Source: Archaeoglobi archaeon JdFR-42 (GTDB taxonomy: Archaea > Halobacteriota > Archaeoglobi > Archaeoglobales > JdFR-42). Taken from it: 64,000 bases of DNA. The position numbers and the translations under genes were made by a program. Positions 24,145 through 34,828 of this stretch are shown piece after piece. The notes under the pieces were generated by a model, which was given only the letters and a program-made list of their open reading frames with translations, was not told the origin of the DNA and did not search any database. Positions within the stretch are counted from its first letter, which is position 1; each line of letters begins with the position of its first letter. The stretch is from the NCBI GenBank assembly GCA_002010305.1, contig MTND01000022.1:35848-99847 (forward strand). The letters are read 5' to 3'.

Positions 24145-24324
24145 ATGAAAAGCCATGGATGGTTGAACCCATGTAGTAGTAGGTGGAACTACTACAAATA
24201 TTTTTCGAGAGAATCTGTAAACCAGTATACTGACCCACTCAAAGATTCTGGAATCTACCATTGTACATGGGAAGAGGTCTACTCTGCATGCAGAGTTATG
24301 GAGGTAGGCCATGGATGCGAGTGA
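24145..24324 (+). CDS. Small Trp/Cys-containing protein (59 aa)
   Basis: Begins MKSHGWLNPCSSRWNYYKYF, with four Cys in all, and ends GHGCE. Its stop overlaps the helicase start (ATGCGAGTGA), which suggests coupling. No family is recognised. Confidence 0.5.
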   Translation: MKSHGWLNPCSSRWNYYKYFSRESVNQYTDPLKDSGIYHCTWEEVYSACRVMEVGHGCE

Positions 24325-26291
24325 CTAAATTAGAACAAGGAAGGTTACTGGCTGAGCTGGGTAACTTTCAGCTTATAATCGAATCGGCGGAAAACCATAA
24401 CATAAAGTGGACACCTGCTAACGGAGATAGAATAGGACTTGCAGTCATCCAGGAGTTGAAGAGAGATATATCAGCGCCTACGAGAGGGGTTATTAGTGAT
24501 ATAGTAGACAGTCTGGCCTCTATTGATATTGATCTATCTTTTAAAGAGGTTAAAAAGATCTGCAACAGAATTTTGACTGAAATAAAGAACAACAAGACTC
24601 TACTTTCGACATTGTTTGATAAGTGGGAGGAAGCAACTAACGCTGTTGCTGATGTAAAAGATCATGAGTTCTCCAACGAAGCCATTGAATTAGCTCGTGA
24701 TCCCAAGATACTATGGAGGATCAAGAAGGTCCTAGATAAAGCGATAGTTGGAGAAGATGACACAAAGCTACTACTGTTTTTGATATTCCTGTCCAAAGAG
24801 GTGGATCCTCAGGCAGTTTATCTTGTGGCTGAGAGTTCAACCGGTAAATCCTACTTACAGACCCAGATATCCAAGATTTTCAAAGAAGATGTATTGCATT
24901 ATACCAGAATCACACCTGGAGCAATTGACAGAATTGGAGGAGACATAACCGGTAAGGTTCTGGTGATTGGAGAGGATGCCGGATTAGGTCCAGAGGCTTC
25001 ATCCATTCTGAGACAGTGGCTGAGTGAAGGAGAGCTCTCCCTCCTAACACCAGAAAAGACAGATGATGGAAAGATACGGAATATAGAGATAAAGACAAAA
25101 GGTAAGCCTGTTCTTGTCACAACAACCACGAAGGGCTCTATAGATCCAGAGCTTGCCACTAGGATATGGATCATAACCCCAGACACATCAGAGGAGCAGA
25201 CTAAACGCATTCTTGAATTTGAGGCTCTCAAGGCTGAAGGTCTGATAAACGGAGAGGCTGAAAAGGAATTTGAAATGATCAAAGAAGCTCTATCGTATAT
25301 CAAGGATCAATGTAAGGGATGTGAAATACGTGTGCCTTATGCCAGAAAGATGGCTGAAAAGTTTCCCATTGAGAGGGTGAGAGCCAGACGAGATTTCTCA
25401 AAGATCCTTGCGTTGATAAAAGTATCAGCATGGCTCCATCAACTCAACAGGCCAGTGATCGAGAAAGATGGTAAAAGGATAGTAATAGCAACCTTGGCCG
25501 ATCTTGGAGTTGTCAGTTCCATCGTCCTGAAGTCTATCAAGCCAACACTCACTGGTCTTACCCCCATCCATGAGAAAATATTAAAGCTGGCCGAAGCTCA
25601 TGACGAGTTCTCAATATATGACATGGCTCCCAGACTCAAGTTATCGGCAAAGAGGGTCTATGATCTGGTTCGAGAGCTATGCGATTTCGGGTATCTTGAG
25701 AAGACTCAGGGTGGTCCTGGAAAAAAGAATCTGTATCAGAGAGTTTTAGCTTACGAAAACAACGGTGAATTTCCGACAATTTCCGACGGAAATCTACCAT
25801 ATTTCTTTACTGATAAAGAGCTATCAGAGTGGCTGGATAGCACCTTCTCACCTTCCAATGGAGTTAAGGAAGATATATGCAGAGAGTTTAGGGCCAACAT
25901 ATATGACCCTCTCGCTGGTGTTTCATACATATCTCATCAGATCCCACCAGAAGGTGAGAAGGTTGAATCTGGCGAAGGAGAACCAGCTAAACAATCAACA
26001 GATGATGCTGAAATTCCTTCGGAAGCTATCAGAAATTCAGATAAGAGTATAGCAGAAAATAAGACCGCAGAGAACAAAGAGTTAAGCCAAAAAGAATTGA
26101 TCCGTCTGATAAAGGAGTACTACCACAACACAGGAGGGCAATCAGAAAATCCGAGACAGATCACGTTCATAACCTTATGCCATTCATATCTCACTAAAAA
26201 GCTGAGATATTCTGTAGATAGAGACCGGGTGAAAGAGGCTGTTGAACACTTGGTAGGTGATGGAAAGCTGTTTTTCCAGGAGGTTGGTTAA
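24315..26291 (+). CDS. AAA+ replicative helicase of the plasmid-like element
   Basis: 658 residues. Walker A is AESSTGKS near residue 172 and Walker B is VLVIGEDAG near 215. An arginine-finger-like ATRIWIIT follows near 275. A winged-helix domain is at about 425-475, and the last 100 residues form another small domain. The layout is that of plasmid or viral MCM-like or DUF-type helicases. It directly precedes the primase gene, with no gap. The exact family is not certain. Confidence 0.7.
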   Translation: MRVTKLEQGRLLAELGNFQLIIESAENHNIKWTPANGDRIGLAVIQELKRDISAPTRGVISDIVDSLASIDIDLSFKEVKKICNRILTEIKNNKTLLSTLFDKWEEATNAVADVKDHEFSNEAIELARDPKILWRIKKVLDKAIVGEDDTKLLLFLIFLSKEVDPQAVYLVAESSTGKSYLQTQISKIFKEDVLHYTRITPGAIDRIGGDITGKVLVIGEDAGLGPEASSILRQWLSEGELSLLTPEKTDDGKIRNIEIKTKGKPVLVTTTTKGSIDPELATRIWIITPDTSEEQTKRILEFEALKAEGLINGEAEKEFEMIKEALSYIKDQCKGCEIRVPYARKMAEKFPIERVRARRDFSKILALIKVSAWLHQLNRPVIEKDGKRIVIATLADLGVVSSIVLKSIKPTLTGLTPIHEKILKLAEAHDEFSIYDMAPRLKLSAKRVYDLVRELCDFGYLEKTQGGPGKKNLYQRVLAYENNGEFPTISDGNLPYFFTDKELSEWLDSTFSPSNGVKEDICREFRANIYDPLAGVSYISHQIPPEGEKVESGEGEPAKQSTDDAEIPSEAIRNSDKSIAENKTAENKELSQKELIRLIKEYYHNTGGQSENPRQITFITLCHSYLTKKLRYSVDRDRVKEAVEHLVGDGKLFFQEVG

Positions 26292-27383
26292 ATGTTGTTA
26301 TCGGAAATCATCAGTTCACCATACAAACAGACCAAAACCAGATATCCCAGAGAGTTTGGAAATCCAGCTAGGTTGAAATACAAGCCTTCAGATCTTGTGT
26401 GGAACAATACAGACTTAAGCAGATATCTGACCAGATTCAACAACCACAAAGACTGTTTTATCTCATTATACAGCTTTCAGATCATAGATACCTGGCCAGA
26501 GTACTACGATTCAGCTATAATTGATTGCCTGTTTTTCGATATAGATTCAGAAAACCTTGAAACTGCTTTATCTGAAACTGTAAAATTGGTTAATGGGATG
26601 CTATCGGATACTTTATCTCCACGAGTACATTTCTCAGGATCGAAGGGTTTCCACATATTCTGTGATTTTTCACCAATCCCACTGAAAGGATACAAAAATC
26701 AAACATTGAAAGTCATTCACGACCTGCTGATTAAAAGATATGATCTGGATCCAGAGGTTGTCGATAAGACTGGAAACTGTCAGCAGTTAATAAGGCTGGT
26801 GAACACCCAGAATATGAAATCAGGGCTGTTCTGCATTCCGTTAAGCATTGAAGATTTATTCAAACTCAATGCTGAAGATATCAAAGAAAAGGCTAGGACA
26901 CTACAGCCATACCCTGTGGATCCACTGAGTTTAGAGAGACATAATGCAAAACTTTCAAAGCTGGTTCTTAAAGTAAACAAGAGGATAACAAAGAGAGCTG
27001 AGAGAGAAAAAGAGATAAGAGAGATCCTGAAAAAGATTAACCGAGTCAGATCTCTTTTCAGACAGAAACATAAGAAATATGGAAAGACTCCTCCATGTAT
27101 CAGCAAAATCCTGGAAAAAGCTAACAGTGGTATCAATCTGGAGCATAATGAGAGATTTACCTTAACAACCTGGTTTTTACGGTCCGGATATAACGAGGAT
27201 CAAATTCTGGATATCTTCAGGAATCAGCCCGATTTCAAACCTGAGAAGACAGCTTATCAGATCCACCATATCATGGGTCACAAATACAGATATCCGAGCT
27301 GTGAGACCCGTAAGAGCTGGGGTCTCTGTGTTGAGACCTGTCCTTATTCTAACCAGATTATGGAAAATGTGGAGGTGATCTAA
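26292..27383 (+). CDS. Archaeo-eukaryotic primase (PriS-like) of the plasmid-like element
   Basis: 363 residues. The DID of CLFFDIDSE near residue 80 and the SGSKGFHIF segment near 117 match metal-binding and nucleotide-binding motifs of AEP primases. A QLIRLVNT segment follows. The C-terminus has a four-Cys zinc motif in CETRKSWGLCVETC. It starts right after the helicase stop, so the two probably act together to start replication. Confidence 0.8.
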   Translation: MLLSEIISSPYKQTKTRYPREFGNPARLKYKPSDLVWNNTDLSRYLTRFNNHKDCFISLYSFQIIDTWPEYYDSAIIDCLFFDIDSENLETALSETVKLVNGMLSDTLSPRVHFSGSKGFHIFCDFSPIPLKGYKNQTLKVIHDLLIKRYDLDPEVVDKTGNCQQLIRLVNTQNMKSGLFCIPLSIEDLFKLNAEDIKEKARTLQPYPVDPLSLERHNAKLSKLVLKVNKRITKRAEREKEIREILKKINRVRSLFRQKHKKYGKTPPCISKILEKANSGINLEHNERFTLTTWFLRSGYNEDQILDIFRNQPDFKPEKTAYQIHHIMGHKYRYPSCETRKSWGLCVETCPYSNQIMENVEVI

Positions 27384-27617
27384 ATGAGAAAGAAAGGAGA
27401 CGGGAGAATGAAATTGCCTATGGATTATATTTTGTATTTACACAAAGAAAAGGGCCTGAATCCTCGTGACATAAGCCACAGGCTATTCTGGGAACTGGGC
27501 TTGAAAGTTTCACATCTCACGATCTGGAGAAGGTTGAAAGAGCTCGGAGATTTTCACAGTCATAGAGCCACTGGCAATGATATATCAAAAAATGGAAAGG
27601 AGGTAGATAAGCCGTGA
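27384..27617 (+). CDS. Helix-turn-helix protein (77 aa)
   Basis: GLNPRDISHRLFWELGLKVS followed by HLTIWRRLKELG is a HTH. It begins just after the primase stop and overlaps the next gene as GTGA. It is likely a regulator or a replication-linked factor. Confidence 0.6.
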   Translation: MRKKGDGRMKLPMDYILYLHKEKGLNPRDISHRLFWELGLKVSHLTIWRRLKELGDFHSHRATGNDISKNGKEVDKP

Positions 27618-27826
27618 AAGGGAAGAAGTTTCTGGGTGGATATATCGATTTTGGACTTCTCGGAAGAAAAGAGATCTTTGCATTTAAGAACGAAAAACGG
27701 GAAAAAAGCAGCCAACCAGCTTTTCGGTTGTTTGTAAAAGACAGAGATCAGTGGAAAGAATGCGGGGCCCTCTGGGTTCGAGAGACGAAGGAGGATGTGG
27801 AAGAGAAGATCCTAGATATCCCATGA
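27614..27826 (+). CDS. Hypothetical plasmid protein (70 aa)
   Basis: Beta-rich (FLGGYIDFGLLGRKEIFAFK, then PAFRLFVKDRDQWKECGALW). The pattern recalls small DNA-binding OB-like plasmid proteins, but no family is recognised. GTG start overlaps the previous stop. Confidence 0.5.
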   Translation: MKGKKFLGGYIDFGLLGRKEIFAFKNEKREKSSQPAFRLFVKDRDQWKECGALWVRETKEDVEEKILDIP

Positions 27827-27838
27827 TAAGGAGGTTAT

Positions 27839-28135
27839 ATGCCAGTCTGTGATATCTGCCAGACAGAAAGCCATCAAGTTCAGCTTTTAGCCATGGCAAA
27901 AAAACCCTGGGAACACAATCCAGAAGACATTTACTGGAAACTCTGCCAGGTATGTGAACACCTGCTAAAAGAACGATTTGGCTGTATCCAATTACCAAAA
28001 TCCAGACTTGAATGGTTAAAAAAATCAGGATTGGAGGTGGTTGAAGTTGGATCCAGAGAAGGAGATCATAGGAGTCTTACCAAGCAAAGGATGGATCTCT
28101 GCCGAACAATTATCCCTGTATTTGGGCATATCTAA
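27839..28135 (+). CDS. Small zinc-finger protein (98 aa)
   Basis: Two CxxC pairs (CDIC near residue 4 and CQVC near 40) are spaced as in a small zinc finger. AAGGAGG precedes the ATG. Its 3' end overlaps the next gene by 95 nt, which is unusual, so one of the two frames may end early or be shifted. Confidence 0.5.
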   Translation: MPVCDICQTESHQVQLLAMAKKPWEHNPEDIYWKLCQVCEHLLKERFGCIQLPKSRLEWLKKSGLEVVEVGSREGDHRSLTKQRMDLCRTIIPVFGHI

Positions 28136-28241
28136 GGACACCCTCAAAAAGCATGTAGAGAGAAGGAACATCAAAAGAGTGATCATCGGTGGCAAGTGGC
28201 TCATCAACCTTGCCGATCTCGACAAATATGATGGTCAGTGA
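28041..28241 (+). CDS. Excisionase/MerR-like DNA-binding protein (66 aa)
   Basis: WISAEQLSLYLGISKDTLKK followed by VIIGGKWLINLADLDKY is the classic winged HTH of excisionases and MerR-type proteins. TTG follows GGAGGTGG with close spacing. It may guide excision of the element or regulate it. Confidence 0.7.
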   Translation: MKLDPEKEIIGVLPSKGWISAEQLSLYLGISKDTLKKHVERRNIKRVIIGGKWLINLADLDKYDGQ

Positions 28242-28436
28242 CATGCAAGATATGTCCTCCACAGTCGAATATAGCAGGGTTATAGACGAACAGACAGGCT
28301 CAAAATTAAGAGGTATGTATGTCAGGTCATCTGGCTAGTATGTACCCTGATTATAATTGCATAAAGCAGGTTCAGAACAGGAAGTAATTGCCAAGTTACC
28401 AATCAATCACTTTCACATGAAAAAAAGAGGGAAAAC

Positions 28437-29021
28437 ATGACTGAATTCATCAAACTACCCATCAAAAAATTGGAAATACTGATCTCCAGAACCATGGAGA
28501 TCAGAAACAACCTCCTTGAGAGAGCCCTAATAGAACTAAAGAGGGAATACATAGACAGAGAATACCTCAAGGAAATCTTACTGAAAGCCATAGACGCAAT
28601 GTTCGAAACGGACAAAAGCTTCATGGCTGCAATATCCATGCTCAAGAATTCCGAGAGTCCAGCCACCAAAACAACCATCCATCATACCATTGACGAAAAA
28701 GAAGATGAAAACTCAGACCCCCCAAAGATCAAAAATAAAATCAAAGAAAAACTAGAAAGCCTGAAAGAAAACAATCCGGCCACCTACGACTACCTCAAGT
28801 ACGTTTTCGAGAAGGGAGGCAAAGGCTTCACCTCAGACTTCAAGCATGAACTCGGCCTTCACATCCAGACAATATACGGCCATGAAAGAATTTTAGAAGA
28901 AAATGGTTTGCTAACAACCTCCAAGAGAAACAAAAAAGGAGGAAAAAGAAAATATCGCTATGTAACCATTCCTGAAGAGGTTTTCATAGTTTTGGAGAGC
29001 CTTCACACTGTGATGGCTTGA
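28437..29021 (+). CDS. Coiled-coil and winged-helix protein (194 aa)
   Basis: N-terminal helices rich in Leu, Glu and Lys (residues 1-65), an acidic linker, then a winged HTH (residues 115-190: KGFTSDFKHELGLHIQTIYG, KRKYRYVTIPEE). Likely a DNA-binding regulator or partition-like factor. It is transcribed rightward after a 195-bp gap that contains TATGTACCCT. Confidence 0.55.
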   Translation: MTEFIKLPIKKLEILISRTMEIRNNLLERALIELKREYIDREYLKEILLKAIDAMFETDKSFMAAISMLKNSESPATKTTIHHTIDEKEDENSDPPKIKNKIKEKLESLKENNPATYDYLKYVFEKGGKGFTSDFKHELGLHIQTIYGHERILEENGLLTTSKRNKKGGKRKYRYVTIPEEVFIVLESLHTVMA

Positions 29022-29213
29022 GTGATGGTTACGCCCATATATATTATATATAGGGGAATGTGTGTGTTGGGAGTGAATATAACTAACTACATTTTTACAT
29101 TAGGCTTCTTACAAGTATCATTTCTATGTCTTAAAACTCTTTAGTAATATAGAAACTACATTGAATCTGATTTTAACACAATAGATCCACACATCTAGCA
29201 TTTATCCCCTATT

Positions 29214-29453
29214 TTACTCTCTACACTTAAGCTTACTCAGCTCCTCTTCAAGATCTTCCCATACAGAAACATCTTCAAGTATCTCTTCAGGATCGAAACC
29301 CCTGTCCATCAGCTCTCCGAAACTCCTCATGCCCTCGGTCATTTCAAAAAACTCATCGAAGTCCATGCCATACTTCTGCCTAAGCCTTTCGATCTCTCTT
29401 TCTAATTCTTCTCTTCCTCTTCCAGATTGAGCTTCGAGCATCGGAGAGGACAT
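29214..29453 (-). CDS. Acidic helical protein, possible antitoxin (79 aa)
   Basis: Highly charged and helical (EELEREIERLRQKYGMDFDE). Small proteins of this type are found as antitoxin partners in archaea, but no toxin gene is adjacent. It sits at the trailer end of the CRISPR array. Confidence 0.45.
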   Translation of the reverse strand: MSSPMLEAQSGRGREELEREIERLRQKYGMDFDEFFEMTEGMRSFGELMDRGFDPEEILEDVSVWEDLEEELSKLKCRE

Positions 29454-29503
29454 ACCTGATATACTTTAGGTCAAGAGGTATATGAGGTTTTTTTTGGATA
29501 TAG

Positions 29504-32500
29504 ACTTTAATCCTACTATAGTCTGATTTTAACTAGTTATAACAAACAGCTATGATCGAAGTATGGGTATAAACAATTTCAATCCTACTATAGTCTGATT
29601 TTAACTAAGCGAGAGGCAAAGGTGGATAGATTTGTTAAAGGAATTTCAATCCTACTATAGTCTGATTTTAACCATATTTGAAAATATCATCCGACATTAC
29701 CACATGCATTTCAATCCTACTATAGTCTGATTTTAACGAAGGTAACATTATCGCCATAGATCAAGCCTTCGTCATTTCAATCCTACTATAGTCTGATTTT
29801 AACATTCCCAGAGAGATGGCTAAAAAGCTACAGATAGACATATTTCAATCCTACTATAGTCTGATTTTAACGATCTAGTTGTTACCTATCAGGACAATGC
29901 TGGCAGGGTAATTTCAATCCTACTATAGTCTGATTTTAACAATAACAATTACTACGATGGTGTAGCAAACTATCCATTTCAATCCTACTATAGTCTGATT
30001 TTAACTGTCTTTGGGATACACCCCTCTCTCGGTGTTGACACAGAAATTTCAATCCTACTATAGTCTGATTTTAACATAACTTGGGTAACCTTCCTTATTT
30101 AGATGGTCTGTCTTATTTCAATCCTACTATAGTCTGATTTTAACTAACCTCATCTTCAACCTTTAACATTTCCGCCAAGTTCATTTCAATCCTACTATAG
30201 TCTGATTTTAACCAAATCACGAAATACCTTACCACATTTATTTTATTCATTTCAATCCTACTATAGTCTGATTTTAACGTACAAACTTAATGTGAAAAAG
30301 ATTAAAAAGGAACATTTCAATCCTACTATAGTCTGATTTTAACTGGCAGAGGCACACGGCAACATCCTTGCAATCGACGAGCATTTCAATCCTACTATAG
30401 TCTGATTTTAACGAATTGCGTCCCTAACATACTGTTTAAGTATATATAGATTTCAATCCTACTATAGTCTGATTTTAACAGATTGGGCGGCGGCAAAAAT
30501 TTATACTTCAAGCCATATTTCAATCCTACTATAGTCTGATTTTAACTTATGTTTATGAGAAAAATACGGGTAACGCGGTTGAATTTCAATCCTACTATAG
30601 TCTGATTTTAACTTTTCGTAATCCCCGGGATCGACGCAATGCTTGAATTATTTCAATCCTACTATAGTCTGATTTTAACACGTGATGGGCATTATGTAGT
30701 TTGCTTATCCATCTCATATTTCAATCCTACTATAGTCTGATTTTAACGCCTCTAACTTTATGTTGCTGCCAAGCTGCCTTATTTCATTTCAATCCTACTA
30801 TAGTCTGATTTTAACGCCTGTGTACTGTTCATAAGTCCACTTTAATGTATATGATTTCAATCCTACTATAGTCTGATTTTAACTCACTGGATAGGTGGCA
30901 TAGGTGGTTGTGTGGTATATGGCATTTCAATCCTACTATAGTCTGATTTTAACCTGCCTCTGAGATATCGCTTATTGTCGGTATTTCTGGATTTCAATCC
31001 TACTATAGTCTGATTTTAACAGAATAAAGACTGGAAAGAGAGATGACCATGTTGTTTTTGATTTCAATCCTACTATAGTCTGATTTTAACCCGTAGATTT
31101 TCTTCCTCAATTCCCCCTGCAAAATTGATTTCAATCCTACTATAGTCTGATTTTAACATATCTTCTACCACCTGTGGAACCACCAGCAAAACGCATTTCA
31201 ATCCTACTATAGTCTGATTTTAACAACTCTACTTGAACGGGAATCTTTCTGCAAGCTATTCATTTCAATCCTACTATAGTCTGATTTTAACTTTATCACC
31301 CGATTTTCAAAAAGAAAGAAAGAGATCGCATTTCAATCCTACTATAGTCTGATTTTAACCCTTTATCATTTTTTACGATCTCCACTTCATTGTGGATATT
31401 TCAATCCTACTATAGTCTGATTTTAACAATTTATTATTCTCCTATCGTTGGTGTTGTACCATATTATTTCAATCCTACTATAGTCTGATTTTAACATCAG
31501 CTCAACTGATACTGTAGACCACGTATTTAGAATTTCAATCCTACTATAGTCTGATTTTAACAACTGCCTCATGAAGTCGTCAAGGCTTATTTTTTCCACA
31601 TATTTCAATCCTACTATAGTCTGATTTTAACGGAGTGTTTGTATAATAAGTATGGTTTGTGTGTGCAATTTCAATCCTACTATAGTCTGATTTTAACATC
31701 ATTCTATCTACCTCCTTCATTTTTTCAGGTCATACATTTCAATCCTACTATAGTCTGATTTTAACATCATTCTATCTACCTCCTTCATTTTTTCAGGTCA
31801 TACATTTCAATCCTACTATAGTCTGATTTTAACAGTAAACCCCTAGTTTATCATAAAGCCCTGTTTCCTTGATTTCAATCCTACTATAGTCTGATTTTAA
31901 CGTAAACGTAAAGTTGACGGTTTTTATTTTAGCCAAATTTCAATCCTACTATAGTCTGATTTTAACCCTTACTTTTACCTCCTGGGGCCTAAGCTCTCAC
32001 TTATTTCAATCCTACTATAGTCTGATTTTAACCTACGGCTCACCATGGCAAAGGCTCTCCCCCACGTAGGCATTTCAATCCTACTATAGTCTGATTTTAA
32101 CTGGGGTTGTGTGAAGCGAATCTACGAGCTTTTTGAGGAATTTCAATCCTACTATAGTCTGATTTTAACCAAGCCTTCGATCCTTGACAAAAGCAGAGCC
32201 AGCAGAATTTCAATCCTACTATAGTCTGATTTTAACTGATCATCGGGATTGGTGCAATAGCTGGATCCATGAAATTTCAATCCTACTATAGTCTGATTTT
32301 AACATCACTATCGTCGTTATTTGTAAACTTAATATAAACATATTTCAATCCTACTATAGTCTGATTTTAACCCCGATCTGGCTTTCAATTCCACTAATAG
32401 TAATGTTATTTCAATCCTACTATAGTCTGATTTTAACGAATTCGGGGGAATTAGGTAAATGGTCGTTAGATAGTTAATTTCAATCCTACTATAGTCTGAT

Positions 32501-33878
32501 TTTAACAAAAAATTTATGGCTGGAGTAATAACAGTACCGAGTCATTTCAATCCTACTATAGTCTGATTTTAACCTTGAAGACAGATGAAATCATTGAAGT
32601 AATAAAGAATTCATTTCAATCCTACTATAGTCTGATTTTAACAAACAATAGATACAGACTATGTACCATGTACAACAACAATTTCAATCCTACTATAGTC
32701 TGATTTTAACGGGGTATATCCCCAGGATACCAATACTAACAGGTACGGCAATAAAATTTCAATCCTACTATAGTCTGATTTTAACGACTGGTAATGTTTC
32801 TGACAAATACGTTGTTCTGAGCGGATTTCAATCCTACTATAGTCTGATTTTAACTACGATAGATATGACATCGTGGTTTATGACACGGCCACATTTCAAT
32901 CCTACTATAGTCTGATTTTAACCCTTATCGGGCTAAAAAACGAAAGGAGGTAGATAGATATTTCAATCCTACTATAGTCTGATTTTAACTTAAAAATATG
33001 ATAACGTTTGTTGCTTTTGTTTCATCAACAATATTTCAATCCTACTATAGTCTGATTTTAACAGTAATAATGAAAGAGGGGACACCAGATACAGTAGTAG
33101 ATTTCAATCCTACTATAGTCTGATTTTAACACATTGACAAAATACTAGAGGAAACGAAAGATATCCCATTTCAATCCTACTATAGTCTGATTTTAACAAT
33201 GCTCCTCTCCTTCAATCCACATTGTGATGTTTCCAAATTTCAATCCTACTATAGTCTGATTTTAACTTAGATTTTGTGATAGACTCATATTATGTACATA
33301 TAATATTTCAATCCTACTATAGTCTGATTTTAACTCATAGAGCATTATCCCGTCCTTCTCTCTTGCTTTGTGCATTTCAATCCTACTATAGTCTGATTTT
33401 AACTTGTTGCCTATTCCTACACCCAGAGGACAGGCTTCAATGATTTCAATCCTACTATAGTCTGATTTTAACTCAGGTTATTACCGATATCCTTAATCTC
33501 AAGAGAGAACATTTCAATCCTACTATAGTCTGATTTTAACGATTTCCTTGGTCTTTCTTGATGCCTCGTGTATTGCCTATTTCAATCCTACTATAGTCTG
33601 ATTTTAACCTCTCCTTTTCGAATATCAAGTAAATTAGATATAGCATATTTCAATCCTACTATAGTCTGATTTTAACGGATCGGGAAAAGCATATGGATCG
33701 ATTGTATTGTTGCCATTTCAATCCTACTATAGTCTGATTTTAACTTAATTGTGAGTATGTAGTATTATTAATGAGTACTTGATTTCAATCCTACTATAGT
33801 CTGATTTTAACGATAAAATTGGCTCAAAATGTTACTGTAGCCAATTCTATTTCAATCCTACTATAGTCTGATTTTAAC
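29504..33878 (-). CRISPR. Type I-B CRISPR array, about 65 repeats
   Basis: A 30-bp repeat (plus strand ATTTCAATCC...GATTTTAAC) occurs about 65 times by my count, with spacers of about 34-45 bp. Read on the minus strand it starts GTTAAAATC and ends GGATTGAAAT, typical of type I-B. The first repeat (29504) has two mismatches, which marks the trailer end. The leader is therefore on the right and transcription is leftward. One spacer occurs twice (31698 and 31766). Counts are by eye. Confidence 0.97.
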
Positions 33879-34310
33879 CGTCGGTAATTTTTTACTTTTT
33901 AACCATTTAAAGCTTACTCAGACCTTATTTCATTTAAATATTGTCACAAAGATTCATTGAAGCTGACCATTTAAATATGTGAGTGATTTTTATAGCTCTT
34001 CATAGTACTCAATAAGAACTCTTTCAACTATTGTAAAGAACTTAAGAGGAATTTTACTTGGGTTCAAAAGAGATATAAAAAAACAAGCATACCAATTCAT
34101 AGAAATACTGTTAGAATTAATATATGCGTTTTATATTAGCCTTATGAATAATTAAGTGCGCGACTTTCTTTCATGAAGTATTTTGAGTTATCTACATATA
34201 TCATCCATGTAATTAGGAAAATAACCTGATGTAACGTGATTTGTACTTAAAGAGAGATAGTGAGCTATTTGCGAAAATTTTTTTAGATCTTAATAGATAA
34301 ATAATCAGAA
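33879..34310. promoter_or_regulatory. CRISPR leader and cas4 upstream region
   Basis: About 430 bp, AT-rich with T and A runs, no gene. It separates the newest repeat from cas4 and should contain the leftward array promoter and the rightward cas4 promoter (TATA-like TTAATAGATAAATAA just before cas4). Confidence 0.65.
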
Positions 34311-34808
34311 ATGATTGATGAAATGTATGTTAAGGGGACTCAAGTAAATTACTATTTTGTATGTAAAACCAAATTATGGTTGTTTAGCCATTACATAACT
34401 ATGGAACATGAGAGCGATATGGTAAAATTAGGCAAACTCTTACACAAGAGTACTTTTAAGAGGGATAACAAGGAGATACAAATAGGCCCAATCGCAATCG
34501 ATTTAATAAGAAAAGGAAAAACAATTGAGATTAGGGAAGTAAAAAAATCAGACGTATTTGAGGAAGCTCATAAGTTTCAAACATTATACTACCTTTATTT
34601 TTTAGAAAAATTAGGAGTGGAAGGAAAGGCCATCATCTCTTTTCCAAAACAGAGAAAAAATGTAAGACTTGAGTTAGATAGGTCTCATAGAGACAGTCTT
34701 GATAAAATTCTACAAGAGATATCCAAAATTTTGAAAGGAGAGATGCCTAAACCGAGTTACAAAAAATTTTGTAGAAAATGCTCCTATTTCGAGTTTTGTT
34801 TTACTTAG
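34311..34808 (+). CDS. cas4: CRISPR-associated exonuclease Cas4
   Basis: 165 residues. VCKTKLWLF at the N-terminus and the C-terminal Cys cluster CRKCSYFEFCF would bind an iron-sulfur cluster. IEIREVKKSD supplies the Glu and Lys of the PD-(D/E)xK core. Cas4 trims prespacers and helps choose the PAM. It is the first gene of the adaptation operon cas4-cas1-cas2. Confidence 0.93.
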   Translation: MIDEMYVKGTQVNYYFVCKTKLWLFSHYITMEHESDMVKLGKLLHKSTFKRDNKEIQIGPIAIDLIRKGKTIEIREVKKSDVFEEAHKFQTLYYLYFLEKLGVEGKAIISFPKQRKNVRLELDRSHRDSLDKILQEISKILKGEMPKPSYKKFCRKCSYFEFCFT

Positions 34809-34828
34809 TCATGGTATGAGGTGATCTG

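Noticed and set aside
32661..32915. Open frame inside the CRISPR array
   Set aside because: It is made of repeat translations (FQSYYSLILT repeated) and spacers; not a gene. The same holds for 31423-31608 on the minus strand.
29534..33848. Self-targeting spacers against the provirus or element
   Set aside because: I compared the spacers by eye with the provirus and neighbouring element and saw no long match. A computed search is needed to be sure.
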